DNA from: Rhodanobacter sp. A1T4
GTDB taxonomy: Bacteria > Pseudomonadota > Gammaproteobacteria > Xanthomonadales > Rhodanobacteraceae
DNA length: 64,000 nt
Assembly: GCF_014207185.1 (NCBI RefSeq)
Contig: NZ_JACHCP010000001.1
Coordinates: forward strand, 1-64,000
Reading direction: 5' to 3'
Shown: positions 25,434 through 35,089 of the stretch, in pieces
Position numbering within the stretch: the first letter of the stretch is position 1
How the letters are laid out: every line of letters starts with the position of its first letter
Position numbers and translations under genes: made by a program
Notes under the pieces: model-generated
The model's input: only the letters and a program-made list of their open reading frames with translations
What the model was told of the DNA's origin: nothing
Databases searched by the model: none

Positions 25434-26375
25434 ATGATGACTAACGATGCACCGTATCCCATCGGTACACCCGGACATCCCTGGGGCGATGCGGAAGTGG
25501 CGACCTGGTTGTCCCGGCAAACCGTGCAGCGCAGCTATGCAGCGGACGTGCTGAGCGTGATCGAAACCTTTCGCTCGCGCTTCGACGTGTCGGAGTACGG
25601 ACGCTTGGAATACACGCCCGACAGTTATGCGCTGTTCGCGATCAAGAGTCGCGACTGGCGCGACGAGCTTCCCATCGTGTTGGTGACGGGCGGTGTGCAT
25701 GGTTATGAAACCAGTGGCGTGCACGGCGCGCTGCAGTTCATCGATCAGCAGATGTCGCGCTATGCCGGTCGCGTGAATATCATCGTCGCGCCGTGCGTCA
25801 GCCCATGGGCCTACGAGCGCATTCACCGCTGGAACGCGAAGGCGCTCGATCCGAACCGCTCGTTTCGCGATGACAGTCCGGCGCAGGAATCGGCAGCATT
25901 GATGCACCTGGTCGCGCCGATCCGCGATCGCGTATTGATGCATATCGACCTACATGAAACCACCGATACCGACGAGTCCGAGTTCCGCCCGGCACTGGCC
26001 GCGCGCGATGGCATCGCGTACGAGCCGGACGAAATCCCCGACGGCTTTTATCTGGTCGACGACAGCGAGAATCCGCAGCCCGAATTCCAGCAGGCGGTGA
26101 TCGCTGAGGTGGCCAAAGTCACCCACATTGCCCCGGCCGATAGCCGCGGCGAGATCATCGGCTCACCCACGGTCGCACCCGGTGTTATCGAGTACGCGCT
26201 CAAGCAGCTCGGTCTCTGCGCCAGCATCACCCATGCCCGCTACACCACCACCACCGAGGTCTACCCCGACAGCCCTCGCGCCACGCCCGAGCAATGTAAT
26301 GCGGCGCAGGTGGCGGCGGTGTGTGCAGCGATTGATTTTGCGCTGGCGAAGGGTGCGGGGGCTTCAGTCCAATAG
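25434..26375 (+). CDS. M14 family zinc carboxypeptidase-like protein
   Basis: This 313-residue protein has the zinc-binding set of M14/succinylglutamate desuccinylase-like enzymes: His89 and Glu92 in GGVHGYE, and His174 in HIDLHET. The N-terminus has no signal peptide, so it should act in the cytosol on a peptide or acyl-amino-acid amide bond. A C-terminal segment PGVIEYALKQLGLCASITHARYTTTTEVYP resembles the substrate-binding part of M14 enzymes. A strong terminator follows at 26401. Confidence 0.87.
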   Translation: MMTNDAPYPIGTPGHPWGDAEVATWLSRQTVQRSYAADVLSVIETFRSRFDVSEYGRLEYTPDSYALFAIKSRDWRDELPIVLVTGGVHGYETSGVHGALQFIDQQMSRYAGRVNIIVAPCVSPWAYERIHRWNAKALDPNRSFRDDSPAQESAALMHLVAPIRDRVLMHIDLHETTDTDESEFRPALAARDGIAYEPDEIPDGFYLVDDSENPQPEFQQAVIAEVAKVTHIAPADSRGEIIGSPTVAPGVIEYALKQLGLCASITHARYTTTTEVYPDSPRATPEQCNAAQVAAVCAAIDFALAKGAGASVQ

Positions 26376-26400
26376 GTATATCCGGATCATCTGAAAATCA

Positions 26401-26433
26401 AAAAAAGCCTCTCGGTCACCCAGAGGCTTTTTT
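26401..26433. terminator. Bidirectional intrinsic terminator
   Basis: A 12-bp stem with A/T outer pairs (AAAAAAGCCTCT/AGAGGCTTTTTT, arms 26401-26412 and 26422-26433) gives a U-run on either strand. It terminates the M14 gene and probably the convergent small Cys-rich gene. Confidence 0.9.
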
Positions 26434-26490
26434 GATTGATGAATCCATCAACCTAACGTGTGAGCGGTTTGTCGCGGCGTTTCGGTAAAG

Positions 26491-26748
26491 TCAGTGCGCT
26501 GCTTCTATCCACATGACTAGCGCCGTAAGCTGGATGGAGACTGGAAGCGCATTGGCCAAGCATATATCGTCCTGAATTTCGCACTCGTTGGCACTACGTC
26601 CGTTTGCTACACATTCTCGGTAGGCCTGCGCACAGTTTCGTTGGCATAGCGACAATATCCGCGCTGTAGCAACGTTGCTCGAGCCCGTCATGACACGTAA
26701 CGCTATTGCCGAAACAATAAGTGACTGCGCATATGAACTCCCTTGCAT
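26491..26748 (-). CDS. Small cysteine-containing protein, function unknown
   Basis: An 85-residue ORF ends IQLTALVMWIEAAH. Its core LCQRNCAQAYRECVANGRSA and the following NECEIQDDICLANA carry five regularly spaced cysteines that suggest a disulfide- or metal-linked helical hairpin. An N-terminal hydrophobic stretch (SLIVSAIALRVM) could be a weak signal or membrane segment. It lies between a terminator and the patatin gene and shares their strand. The start is uncertain and it may not be expressed. Confidence 0.4.
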   Translation of the reverse strand: MQGSSYAQSLIVSAIALRVMTGSSNVATARILSLCQRNCAQAYRECVANGRSANECEIQDDICLANALPVSIQLTALVMWIEAAH

Positions 26749-26804
26749 ATAGCCATGTCGACGACGATTTGAGAGGCGCCATCCCATTTTTGGCAGTCGC
26801 CCAC

Positions 26805-27734
26805 TCAGTGCCGATGTTCGTGCAGTTGCATGGGGATGTCGTCGCGATCGAGGCCGCCTTCTTCAAGCCAGTGGTGGGTATTTTCCCTGGAACGGGAGAT
26901 GAGGTTTGCCGCAGCGGAATAGTCATATGGCGACCGCTCCAGCGGACACAGGCTCGGTACGATGCGCAGCTGCACCGCGCCGCCGACTAGACGCTCGGCG
27001 TCCTGCACCAACTGGCGTGATACCAGCAGGCTCAGCGCGTGCATGGCGCGGGCAATGGCACCGCTGGGGATCTGCGTCAGCGCACAAGCGAAGCCGGTCG
27101 GCAGCACGATGACGCGCGTGGCACCCAGGCGTACCGCTGTGGAGATGGGCGTGTTGTTGGCGACACCACCGTCCACAAGCCACCGCCCATCGATACGCAC
27201 CGGCGGAAACACACCGGGGATGGCCGTGCTGGCAAGCACGGCATCGATGACGGGGCCGGATGATAAACGCACTTCGTCGCCGGTCAGCATGTCCGATGCG
27301 ACCACATGCATCGGCAGGACGGCGTCCTCCAGTTGCCCGTATGGCAAATGACTTTCCAGCAGACGTCGCAAGTACGTCGATGCCACTAGATGATCGCGTC
27401 GGCGTAACAGCCCGATTACGCTGGCCAGATTGATGGGAAATACGTCACGGCGTCGCAGTCCGCACCACAATTGCTCCAGCCGTTGCGCACCGGCCAGGGT
27501 CGGATCGGCGGCGAAATACGCGCCGTTGATTGCGCCTGCCGACGCGCCGACCACAAATGCCGGTTTCTCGCCCCAGGCTAGCAGCGCTTGCAACATGCCT
27601 ACCTCGACGGCACCGAGACTGCCGCCACCCGCCATGACAAACGCGGTGCGCCGTGCACCACCCGCGTGATTCAATGCTGTCTGTACCATGGCGTCCACCC
27701 GATGGCCGAAAAGTTTCGGCCTCTCTGATTTCAT
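26805..27734 (-). CDS. Patatin-like phospholipase
   Basis: This 309-residue protein carries all patatin motifs: the oxyanion hole GGGSLG (36-41), the nucleophile in GASAG (Ser65) and the catalytic Asp188 in VDGGVANN. It is expected to be a Ser-Asp dyad lipid acyl hydrolase acting on phospholipids. No signal peptide is present. The ATG at 27734 was chosen, with the ATG at 27689 as the main alternative. The gene lies 140 bases downstream of a PlsC-like acyltransferase gene on the same strand. Together they could deacylate and reacylate membrane lipids. Confidence 0.88.
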   Translation of the reverse strand: MKSERPKLFGHRVDAMVQTALNHAGGARRTAFVMAGGGSLGAVEVGMLQALLAWGEKPAFVVGASAGAINGAYFAADPTLAGAQRLEQLWCGLRRRDVFPINLASVIGLLRRRDHLVASTYLRRLLESHLPYGQLEDAVLPMHVVASDMLTGDEVRLSSGPVIDAVLASTAIPGVFPPVRIDGRWLVDGGVANNTPISTAVRLGATRVIVLPTGFACALTQIPSGAIARAMHALSLLVSRQLVQDAERLVGGAVQLRIVPSLCPLERSPYDYSAAANLISRSRENTHHWLEEGGLDRDDIPMQLHEHRH

Positions 27735-27874
27735 TCGCCCGGCACCTGCTTTTGGTTGCAGTGGCAGGAAGGTTGGCCCCACTTCTTGCAGGCCACTCAG
27801 GGCAGCAATTCGGGTAACTGATTCGGTGAGCCTGATCCGTTTGATTCCTTTGGCGACGCCAGGTCTTGCGAATG

Positions 27875-28720
27875 CTAGCTGTGTGCGCCGGCGACAGAGC
27901 GAAGTGAGGCATGATTGCAAGAAAGCCCCGACTCCACGATGTCATGTACTTGCGCTGCCAATGCCTTGCGATCAGTGCCGGGTGGAATCGCGATCGGTGG
28001 GTGGAAGGTCACGCGCACCAGCGCGCCCGACATGCGAAAGAATCGGCTGACGTGTGGGCCGGCTTCCATGCCACCATGGAAGGCGTAGCCGTCGCGATCG
28101 CCGCCGACTGACAAAGCGCGGCCGTCGACGGACACGATGTCCAGAGTAAACGGCTGTAGCTGCCAGGCTTGCACTGCAGCCTGTGGACCAAGGAATGGCG
28201 CAAGCAGGCTCGACTTGAATGGCGCGACTTGTTCGCCCGATGACGTGGTGCCTTCGGCGAACAGCACCACGTCGTGATCGGGTCGCATCTGCGCGGCGAT
28301 GCCAGCGGCCACGCTGGCCGTATCTTGCCGGCGTCGGCTGATGAATAGCGTTTGCCCCAGGCCACCGATAAAGCGCACACCGGGCCAGCTTTCCATTTCG
28401 TCCTTGGCGATAAAGCGCGCACGCAGAATGCTTCCCAGCAGCACGATGTCGTAATGCGAAATGTGGTTGCCGACGAACAGCGTGCCGCCGCTGTCGCGCG
28501 GTGTGCCGACGATCTCAAACCGAAGTCCCATCGCCCGACGCAGGCAGGCAAACCAGAATCGCGGCAGAACGAAGGATGCCCGCCCGCGGGTAAAGCGCAT
28601 AAACAGCCACTGCGGTGGCATCAGCACCACGCTTGCCAGCAGGATCGCTGCAACCTTGATGCTGGCGCGCAGCGAGGCGAAGGCGGAGCCAGGGACCTTG
28701 CGTGATGGATCGATGTTCAT
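27875..28720 (-). CDS. Lysophospholipid acyltransferase (PlsC-like)
   Basis: This 281-residue membrane-associated protein has an N-terminal hydrophobic helix (residues about 22-40) and the PlsC motifs HxxxxD (His86-Asp91 in NHISHYD) and EGTT (156-159), with a substrate-binding region between them. It should transfer acyl groups to the sn-2 position of lysophosphatidate or a related acceptor. It could be one of several copies, since the essential plsC usually lies elsewhere. The adjacent patatin gene suggests a role in phospholipid turnover. Confidence 0.88.
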   Translation of the reverse strand: MNIDPSRKVPGSAFASLRASIKVAAILLASVVLMPPQWLFMRFTRGRASFVLPRFWFACLRRAMGLRFEIVGTPRDSGGTLFVGNHISHYDIVLLGSILRARFIAKDEMESWPGVRFIGGLGQTLFISRRRQDTASVAAGIAAQMRPDHDVVLFAEGTTSSGEQVAPFKSSLLAPFLGPQAAVQAWQLQPFTLDIVSVDGRALSVGGDRDGYAFHGGMEAGPHVSRFFRMSGALVRVTFHPPIAIPPGTDRKALAAQVHDIVESGLSCNHASLRSVAGAHS

Positions 28721-28816
28721 GCGGGAGATACGTGTCGTCGAGTGGTGGTGGATGCAGGCAAAGGGCTGCCTGGATGATCATGCATTGTCCACTGAAGCGG
28801 CCGCTCAAAACGAAAA

Positions 28817-28853
28817 GGCCGTGTTCACTTCATCCGGCGAAGTGAACACGGCC
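28817..28853 (-). terminator. Terminator of the aldo/keto reductase-CMD-cupin operon
   Basis: A perfect 15-bp stem (GGCCGTGTTCACTTC and complement, arms 28817-28831 and 28839-28853) with a 7-base loop is followed on the minus strand by TTTTCG. It begins 43 bases after the cupin stop. Confidence 0.9.
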
Positions 28854-28895
28854 CGCTCGTTGCTTTATTCGTTTATCGACAGAGCACGGCGATGA

Positions 28896-29303
28896 TTACT
28901 GGGGCGGCCCCGCGAGGTATTCCTCGTCGGTGACTTTCTGCAGCCAGTCGACGGCCTTGCCGTCCAGTGCTTCCTGCACGGCGATATGCGTCATCGAGGT
29001 GGTGGGCGTGGCGCCGTGCCAGTGCTTGTGACCGGGCGGGCAGATGATGATGTCGCCGGCGTTGATCTCGACGATCGGCTCCCCCTCGCACTGCGTCCAG
29101 CCCTTGCCCGAGGTGACGATCAATACCTGTCCGAGCGGATGCGTGTGCCATGCACTACGCGCACCGGGCTCGAAGGTGACGATGCCGCCGGAAATCTTCG
29201 CGTCGCCCGAGCCCTTGAACGGCATGTCGATGCGCACGGTGCCGGTGAAGAATTCCTCCGGCCCTTTGACCGAGGGCTGTGAGCCGTTGCGGATAAGTTG
29301 CAT
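28896..29303 (-). CDS. Cupin domain protein
   Basis: This 135-residue single-cupin protein has the metal-binding pattern [18 protein letters not shown] followed by [10 protein letters not shown]. Related proteins bind Mn or Fe and act on small carbonyl or cyano compounds, for example as hydroxynitrile lyases. It is the last gene of a minus-strand set after an aldo/keto reductase and a carboxymuconolactone decarboxylase. The set recurs in proteobacteria next to LysR genes and probably handles small reactive organics. Confidence 0.88.
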   Translation of the reverse strand: MQLIRNGSQPSVKGPEEFFTGTVRIDMPFKGSGDAKISGGIVTFEPGARSAWHTHPLGQVLIVTSGKGWTQCEGEPIVEINAGDIIICPPGHKHWHGATPTTSMTHIAVQEALDGKAVDWLQKVTDEEYLAGPPQ

Positions 29304-29391
29304 GGTCGGGGTTCCTTTGGAAAGGGTGAAGGCGTTGGCGATGTGGCGAGCGCGCGATTACTCGAGATAAGTGCGCTGGCAAGGCGCGCGT

Positions 29392-30153
29392 TCACTGCCC
29401 GTGATCTTGCGTCGCCTCGTTGATGAGTCGCAGCGCATTCAACGAGCGCGGATAACCGATGAACGGCAGCAGTTGAGTGACGGTGCCGATGAGCACTTGA
29501 CGGTCGTTGCCAACGGCGAGGTTGCCGGCTATGTGGCCGGCAAGCTGCGGCTCGCAGCCGCCCAGCGCGGAGAGCATGGCAAAGGTCAGCAATTCGCGCG
29601 TTTTCAGATCCAGTCCGTTGCGCGTGTAGTAGTCGCCGAAGCAGTTGGCCGAAAGGAAGGTCTGGATGTGGATCTGATCCTTCGGTGACTTTTCATACAT
29701 CGCATCGATCTGTGCGCCGAAGATCTGCTTCTGGACGGCCAGACCTTTATCGAAGCGCGTTTCCTCCGAGGTGGTGGATTGGCCTTCCAGTGGTAGGGTG
29801 ATGCCACGGCTCAGCAATACCTCGTTTGTGGCGCCGAGAAAATCGAACAGGCGAGCCATGCCGAGATAGGGCAGCGCTTGGTAGACGATTTCCTTCACCT
29901 CGATCGGAGTGACGCCGACGTTGAGTGCAGCGCCGAGCATGGCGCGGTACTCGTTGACTGCCTGGCAGGCAATGATGGCGGCGAGCTGAAGCATCAATCG
30001 CGTGCGGATCTCGGGGCCGTCTTCGGCCAGCACATCGTCGAAGGCCCAGTTGTCGAAGATCTCGATCAGCTCAGGATCGGTGACCGCCAGCTTCGATACG
30101 TCGTTGGGGAAAAGTTTGTCGTGGTTGCGTTGCGCGGTGTCGGTGATGTTCAT
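29392..30153 (-). CDS. Carboxymuconolactone decarboxylase family protein (two-domain)
   Basis: This 253-residue protein contains two CMD/AhpD-like halves. Each has a helical core with segments such as LAAIIACQAVNEYRAMLGAALNVGVTPIEVKEIV and LLTFAMLSALGGCEPQLAGHIAGNLAVGNDRQVLIGTV. A single Cys is present in each of these segments, not the CxxC of AhpD. Activity could be decarboxylation, or a redox role is possible. The ATG at 30153 was chosen because it starts the family sequence (MNITDTAQRNHDKLF). It is the middle gene of the aldo/keto reductase-CMD-cupin set. Confidence 0.88.
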   Translation of the reverse strand: MNITDTAQRNHDKLFPNDVSKLAVTDPELIEIFDNWAFDDVLAEDGPEIRTRLMLQLAAIIACQAVNEYRAMLGAALNVGVTPIEVKEIVYQALPYLGMARLFDFLGATNEVLLSRGITLPLEGQSTTSEETRFDKGLAVQKQIFGAQIDAMYEKSPKDQIHIQTFLSANCFGDYYTRNGLDLKTRELLTFAMLSALGGCEPQLAGHIAGNLAVGNDRQVLIGTVTQLLPFIGYPRSLNALRLINEATQDHGQ

Positions 30154-30191
30154 CGATCGGGGCTCTGTGGATTGTCGTGCACTGACGGCGC

Positions 30192-31226
<1,035 letters not shown>

Positions 31227-31233
31227 TCATATG

Positions 31234-31270
31234 ATTAGACGGATAAAAGCGAATGCACTTATGATCTAAT
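31234..31270. promoter_or_regulatory. Inverted repeat between AKR operon and LysR gene
   Basis: ATTAGA (31234-31239) and TCTAAT (31265-31270) form a 6-bp inverted repeat spaced by 25 bases in the 117-base divergent promoter region. This fits a LysR-type activation region, but the arms are short and A/T-rich. Confidence 0.3.
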
Positions 31271-31292
31271 TTCATTAATCGGTAACTAGCTT

Positions 31293-32186
31293 ATGGCTCG
31301 CGAGAACTACAACGATCTCATCGCGTTTCTCGCCGTCGCCCGCGAGCGCAGCTTCACGCGCGCAGCGGCGCAGCTTGGGGTGTCGCAATCGGCGCTCAGC
31401 CACACCATGCGCGCGCTCGAGGCGCGGATCGGTTTGCGTTTGTTGACGCGTACGACGCGCAGCGTTTCGCCCACCGAAGCGGGGGAGCGTCTATTCCGTT
31501 CGCTGGAACCGAACTTCGACAATATCGACGTCGCCATCGCCGCCTTGGGCGAGCTGCGCGACAAGCCCGCCGGCACCTTGCGCATCACCACCAGCGAGCA
31601 TGCGGCGACCACGATCCTGTGGCCGGTAGTCGCCGAGCTGCTGGTGGACTACCCGGATATCAAAGTCGAAGTCATCACCGATTCGAGCCTTGTCGATATC
31701 GCAGCCGAGCGCTTCGATGCTGGCATCCGACTCGGCGAGCAGGTGGCGCAAGACATGGTGGCCGTGCCGATCGGCCCACCGATGCGCATGGCCGTTGTCG
31801 GCACGCCGGCTTACCTTTCATCACGGCCAGCAGTCAAGACGCCGCGAGACCTGACCGGACACGACTGCATCAACTTGCGCCTGATGACCCGTGGTGGTCT
31901 GTACGCTTGGGAATTCGAGAAGGGTCGGCGCGTTTTGAATGTGCGCGTCGAAGGGCGGCTCACTTTCAATAGCGCCCGTCAGGCGCTCGAAGCCGTGCGG
32001 GCCGGCTTCGGCCTCGCGTGTGTCCCGGAGGATATGGTCTCCACGCATATCCACGACGGCAGCTTGCAGCGCGTATTGGGTGACTGGTGCCCGCCCTTCC
32101 CAGGCTTCCACCTCTACTACCCCAGCCGTCGCCAACCATCACCGGCGTTTTCGCTGCTGGTGGACGCACTGCGAAGGCGGGCATGA
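31293..32186 (+). CDS. LysR family transcriptional regulator
   Basis: This 297-residue LysR regulator has an N-terminal winged helix (residues about 4-62, FLAVARERSFTRAAAQLGVSQSALSHTMRALEARIG) and a PBP2-type effector domain ending in the YPSRRQ motif common to this clade. It is divergent from the aldo/keto reductase-CMD-cupin operon and is its probable activator. Confidence 0.93.
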   Translation: MARENYNDLIAFLAVARERSFTRAAAQLGVSQSALSHTMRALEARIGLRLLTRTTRSVSPTEAGERLFRSLEPNFDNIDVAIAALGELRDKPAGTLRITTSEHAATTILWPVVAELLVDYPDIKVEVITDSSLVDIAAERFDAGIRLGEQVAQDMVAVPIGPPMRMAVVGTPAYLSSRPAVKTPRDLTGHDCINLRLMTRGGLYAWEFEKGRRVLNVRVEGRLTFNSARQALEAVRAGFGLACVPEDMVSTHIHDGSLQRVLGDWCPPFPGFHLYYPSRRQPSPAFSLLVDALRRRA

Positions 32187-32357
32187 CGCTGGCATAGGCG
32201 TATCGCGCGCGCTGCTGAATCAATCATTGCGCAAGGTGTTGATTGGGTTCGAGGATTCGAGGCGGTATCAGCAGCGCAGGCACTCTTTTGCAAACAGGCG
32301 CTATTGCGTCAGCAAAGGCCTATGCTGAGGGGGCGATCACGCCAAGAGGGTTCAGCC

Positions 32358-32579
32358 ATGGTCAATGTCTCCGGCAAGACCAGCAATGGATGCACCTATG
32401 AAGGGGATTACCGGCCCGCGAGTGCCGGTCGTGTGAATTGGTCAGCGACCTTCCGCCATAACGGCGATTACGCCGGCATGCGGCATGGCTGCGTCCATGA
32501 CATGCTCGGCGTTGACCCGATAGGCATCGATGATGCGGTCAAGGTCGACATCGAGTCGACTTGGACGCAAGCCACTTGA
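32358..32579 (+). CDS. Small hypothetical protein (73 residues)
   Basis: A 73-residue ORF begins MVNVSGKTSNGCTYEGDYRP. AAGAGGG lies upstream of the ATG at good spacing. It is polar, with two cysteines (SNGC, HGC) and a C-terminal acidic stretch. No known family was recognised and no signal peptide is present. The gene stands alone between two LysR regions. Confidence 0.55.
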   Translation: MVNVSGKTSNGCTYEGDYRPASAGRVNWSATFRHNGDYAGMRHGCVHDMLGVDPIGIDDAVKVDIESTWTQAT

Positions 32580-32845
32580 GGCGGGATTGAGGGAGGGTCG
32601 CCCGACATAGAGCTCGCTGTATTTTCTTGCGATTGCGCCGGATGCCGGCCGTACTGCACCAGCAGCGGGAATCGCCGGCCGGGAGACCATGCAGGGTACG
32701 GTTTGGCTTCATTCGTGTAGTGATTTCGGTTTGATCAGGCGTGCTTCGCTTTGGACGTTTTGGCGCAGGTGTTTGCGTCAATATTCATCTCGCATTATCA
32801 GGAGCGATACGATGCTCTTTCACTCCAATCAGCGCGGAGGTCGTT

Positions 32846-33052
32846 ATGGGAATCCTAGATGCCGTTGGTGAAATTGCAGGTGCAGTAGCAGCTGTCGAGG
32901 GCGCAGAAAAGCTCGACCCGAATGCAGGCCTTCTGACAAAAGGCATTGCGGCTGTTGCTGGTTTCAAGGGAGCTGGTGCGCTCGAGTCGCTCGTCGGAAA
33001 GAAGGAAGACGAGGCTGATTCCAGCGAAGCTGATCCGCAACCGCAAGCCTGA
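32846..33052 (+). CDS. Small acidic protein (68 residues)
   Basis: A 68-residue ORF begins MGILDAVGEIAGAVAAVEGA. GGAGG precedes the ATG and a strong terminator follows. It has an amphipathic N-terminal part with small residues, a middle AVAGFKGAGALESLVGKK and an acidic tail. Such short Ala/Gly-rich proteins are often stress-related in Xanthomonadales. The function is unknown. Confidence 0.6.
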   Translation: MGILDAVGEIAGAVAAVEGAEKLDPNAGLLTKGIAAVAGFKGAGALESLVGKKEDEADSSEADPQPQA

Positions 33053-33072
33053 TCTTCCTGATCGATCAATCC

Positions 33073-33100
33073 GGGCCAGCCACCTTTCAGGGGCTGGCCC
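33073..33100 (+). terminator. Intrinsic terminator
   Basis: Stem GGGCCAGCC/GGCTGGCCC (arms 33073-33081 and 33092-33100), followed by TTTTGTTTT. It ends the transcript of the 68-residue protein gene. Confidence 0.9.
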
Positions 33101-33150
33101 TTTTGTTTTCCATCAACTGGCTCAGTGCCCGCGATGGTTAAGCTGGGTCG

Positions 33151-34050
33151 TCAGTCGATTGTGGCCGCTGCACTGAAGCGGCTCAGCAGAAAGTCGATCA
33201 TGCTGCGCAGCTTGGCGGTCGGTCGGCGATCCGGTGCGTACAGCAAGTGCATCGGTATCGCCGGTGGTGCCCAGTCGGGCAGCACTTGCACCAGGTGGCC
33301 ACTGGACAGATCGTCTGCAAGCAGTACCTCCGGCTGCAAAACGATACCGGCATCGTGCAGCGCAGCGATGCGCAGGGCATCGCCGTTGTCCGTGGTGAGC
33401 CGACCGCGCACGGCAATGTCCTGTTCGCCATCCGGGCCGAGCAGATGCCAGTGATCGCGGTGACGCCAGTTGGACAAGCCCAGGCAGGTGTGCGCGGATA
33501 GTTCGTCGGGCCGTGTCGGCGTGCCATGCCGGGCCAGATAGACTGGCGATGCCGCCATCAGCATGCGATAGGGCCGTAGTGGACGCGCTACCAGTGCGTG
33601 GTCGCCGATCGCACCGATGCGTATCGCCAGTTCATAACCTTCCTCGACCATGTCGAAGACCCGGTTGTTCAGCGACAGGTCGACGCTGACCAGCGGATGC
33701 TGGGACAGATAATCGGAGAGCGCCGGCACCAGCCGGCGACTGCCGAAACTGAGTGGCGATGCGATGCGTAGCAGACCCCGAGGCGTGGCCTGCAATTCGT
33801 TGGCACTGGCGTCGGCGAGTTCCACGTCGGCGAGCACCTGCTTGCAGCGTTCGTAATAGAGCCGGCCCACTTCGGTCAGTTGCTGGCGCCGGGTGGTTCG
33901 ATGCAACAGTCTGGCCCCCAGCCGCTCTTCGATGGTACGTACATGCTTGCCGGCCATCGTCGGCGAGACGCCAGCGATTTCAGCGGCAGCGCTGAAACTG
34001 CCGCTTTCGACGACGCGAATAAACATCGCCATGCTGGATAGCTTGTCCAT
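33151..34050 (-). CDS. LysR family transcriptional regulator
   Basis: This 299-residue LysR regulator has the usual N-terminal helix-turn-helix (SFSAAAEIAGVSPTMAGKHVRTIEERLGARLLHRTTRRQ), and its effector domain ends in LLYAPDRRPTAKLRSMIDFLL. It is divergent from the tautomerase gene at 34175 and from the decayed SDR behind it, which were probably its targets. Confidence 0.93.
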   Translation of the reverse strand: MDKLSSMAMFIRVVESGSFSAAAEIAGVSPTMAGKHVRTIEERLGARLLHRTTRRQQLTEVGRLYYERCKQVLADVELADASANELQATPRGLLRIASPLSFGSRRLVPALSDYLSQHPLVSVDLSLNNRVFDMVEEGYELAIRIGAIGDHALVARPLRPYRMLMAASPVYLARHGTPTRPDELSAHTCLGLSNWRHRDHWHLLGPDGEQDIAVRGRLTTDNGDALRIAALHDAGIVLQPEVLLADDLSSGHLVQVLPDWAPPAIPMHLLYAPDRRPTAKLRSMIDFLLSRFSAAATID

Positions 34051-34055
34051 ATCTA

Positions 34056-34069
34056 AAACCTATAGGTTT
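34056..34069. promoter_or_regulatory. 14-bp perfect palindrome in the LysR/tautomerase promoter region
   Basis: AAACCTATAGGTTT is a perfect palindrome six bases upstream of the LysR start and 106 bases upstream of the tautomerase start. It is a good candidate for the LysR autoregulatory site or for the -10 region of one promoter. Confidence 0.45.
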
Positions 34070-34174
34070 GGAATGCATCAATGAATTGCATGTTTATCAA
34101 ATGCAGGCGCGCAATGAAACTGCTGCTCACCGAGTGATCTCATCCCTGAGACGTCGTGAACCTGGAGATATCCC

Positions 34175-34360
34175 ATGCCAACCCTGCACCTTGAAATGCA
34201 CCCCGGCCGCACGCTCGATCAAAAACGTGCCTTTGTCCGCGAAGTGACCAAAACGACCTGCGAAACGCTGGGCTGCCCGGTCGAAAGCGTGGAAATCCTG
34301 ATCAGCGAAGTTTCCCGTGAGCTATGGGCCAGCGGTGGCCAGTTGAAATCGGATCAGTAA
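34175..34360 (+). CDS. 4-oxalocrotonate tautomerase-like protein
   Basis: This 61-residue protein begins MPTLHLEMHPGRTLDQKRAF. It has the catalytic Pro directly after the initiator Met, as required by the tautomerase superfamily. The length matches 4-oxalocrotonate tautomerases, which form hexamers that move protons on keto-enol substrates. CTGGAG precedes the ATG. The next DNA holds a broken SDR gene; the pair may once have formed a small degradative unit under the divergent LysR. Confidence 0.85.
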   Translation: MPTLHLEMHPGRTLDQKRAFVREVTKTTCETLGCPVESVEILISEVSRELWASGGQLKSDQ

Positions 34361-34439
34361 GCTGTTCGCGATGGCTTGCATAACGGCGGCACGCTGCGCA
34401 ACGGCGCGCCGCAAATAACTGGGGCAGCGCAGAGATAGT

Positions 34440-34905
34440 TGATCCTTGCGCTCGACGGCTTTGAAGAGCGGATATCGGGCTGCGCTTATTCGCGGCGCCT
34501 TTGTTTCATCCAGCAGCTCGACACTTGCCATTGCGTACGGCAGCAGATACCTCAGCGAACTCACTCGCTGGGGTATCGAAACCACGATCCTCGTGCGATC
34601 ACCTTCACCAAGGCACCCGCCATTACGCGTATTCCGGCTCGCAGGCCGATGTAGCACGTGCAGCTGAATACGACACGGCTCATATGCCGATCCCTTGAGC
34701 AGAGTCTGAAAGAGCTGGCCACGCTCGAGCCCGCCGAGGCGGATGTGGGCGAGGTAGCCTGCGCGATCAGCAACGTGATCGATGCGCCATTAGCTATGCG
34801 GCCCGTTCGCGGCACATCGACTCGTCCAGCGATAGGGTGGAAATCGTCAACACATGGCCGATTTCATCGGCGCAGAAATGTCCCGCCGCATCGGTTTGAA
34901 GTTCG
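34440..34905 (+). pseudogene. Decayed short-chain dehydrogenase (C-terminal half, several frameshifts)
   Basis: Three frames of the plus strand give consecutive pieces of one SDR C-terminus: YLSELTRWGIETTILV (about 34547), RHYAYSGSQADVARAAEYD (about 34620), LKELATLEPAEADVGEVACA followed by ISNVIDAP (about 34707), then HIDSSSDRVEIVNT (about 34820) and DFIGAEMSRRIGLK (34857). The order and content match SDRs of the type that end in VxDAPFGKRPFR and EMLRRxGL. The N-terminal cofactor motif is absent. At least three frameshifts are needed, so it is not functional. Confidence 0.65.
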
Positions 34906-35089
34906 AGCAATGGCCAATCCTTGTCGGTGCAAAACTTGCCAGCTATGGATCACTTGTCGGGCGCCAGCTATTGTTGCGCGGGGTACGGTTTGTACTCGTG
35001 GTAGATGGAACGTGGTTTCGGTCAGTTAGTGACTTACGGACAAGCGAGGCGCGTCTCACGCGCCGAGAACTATCAGCAAGTATCAGGGG

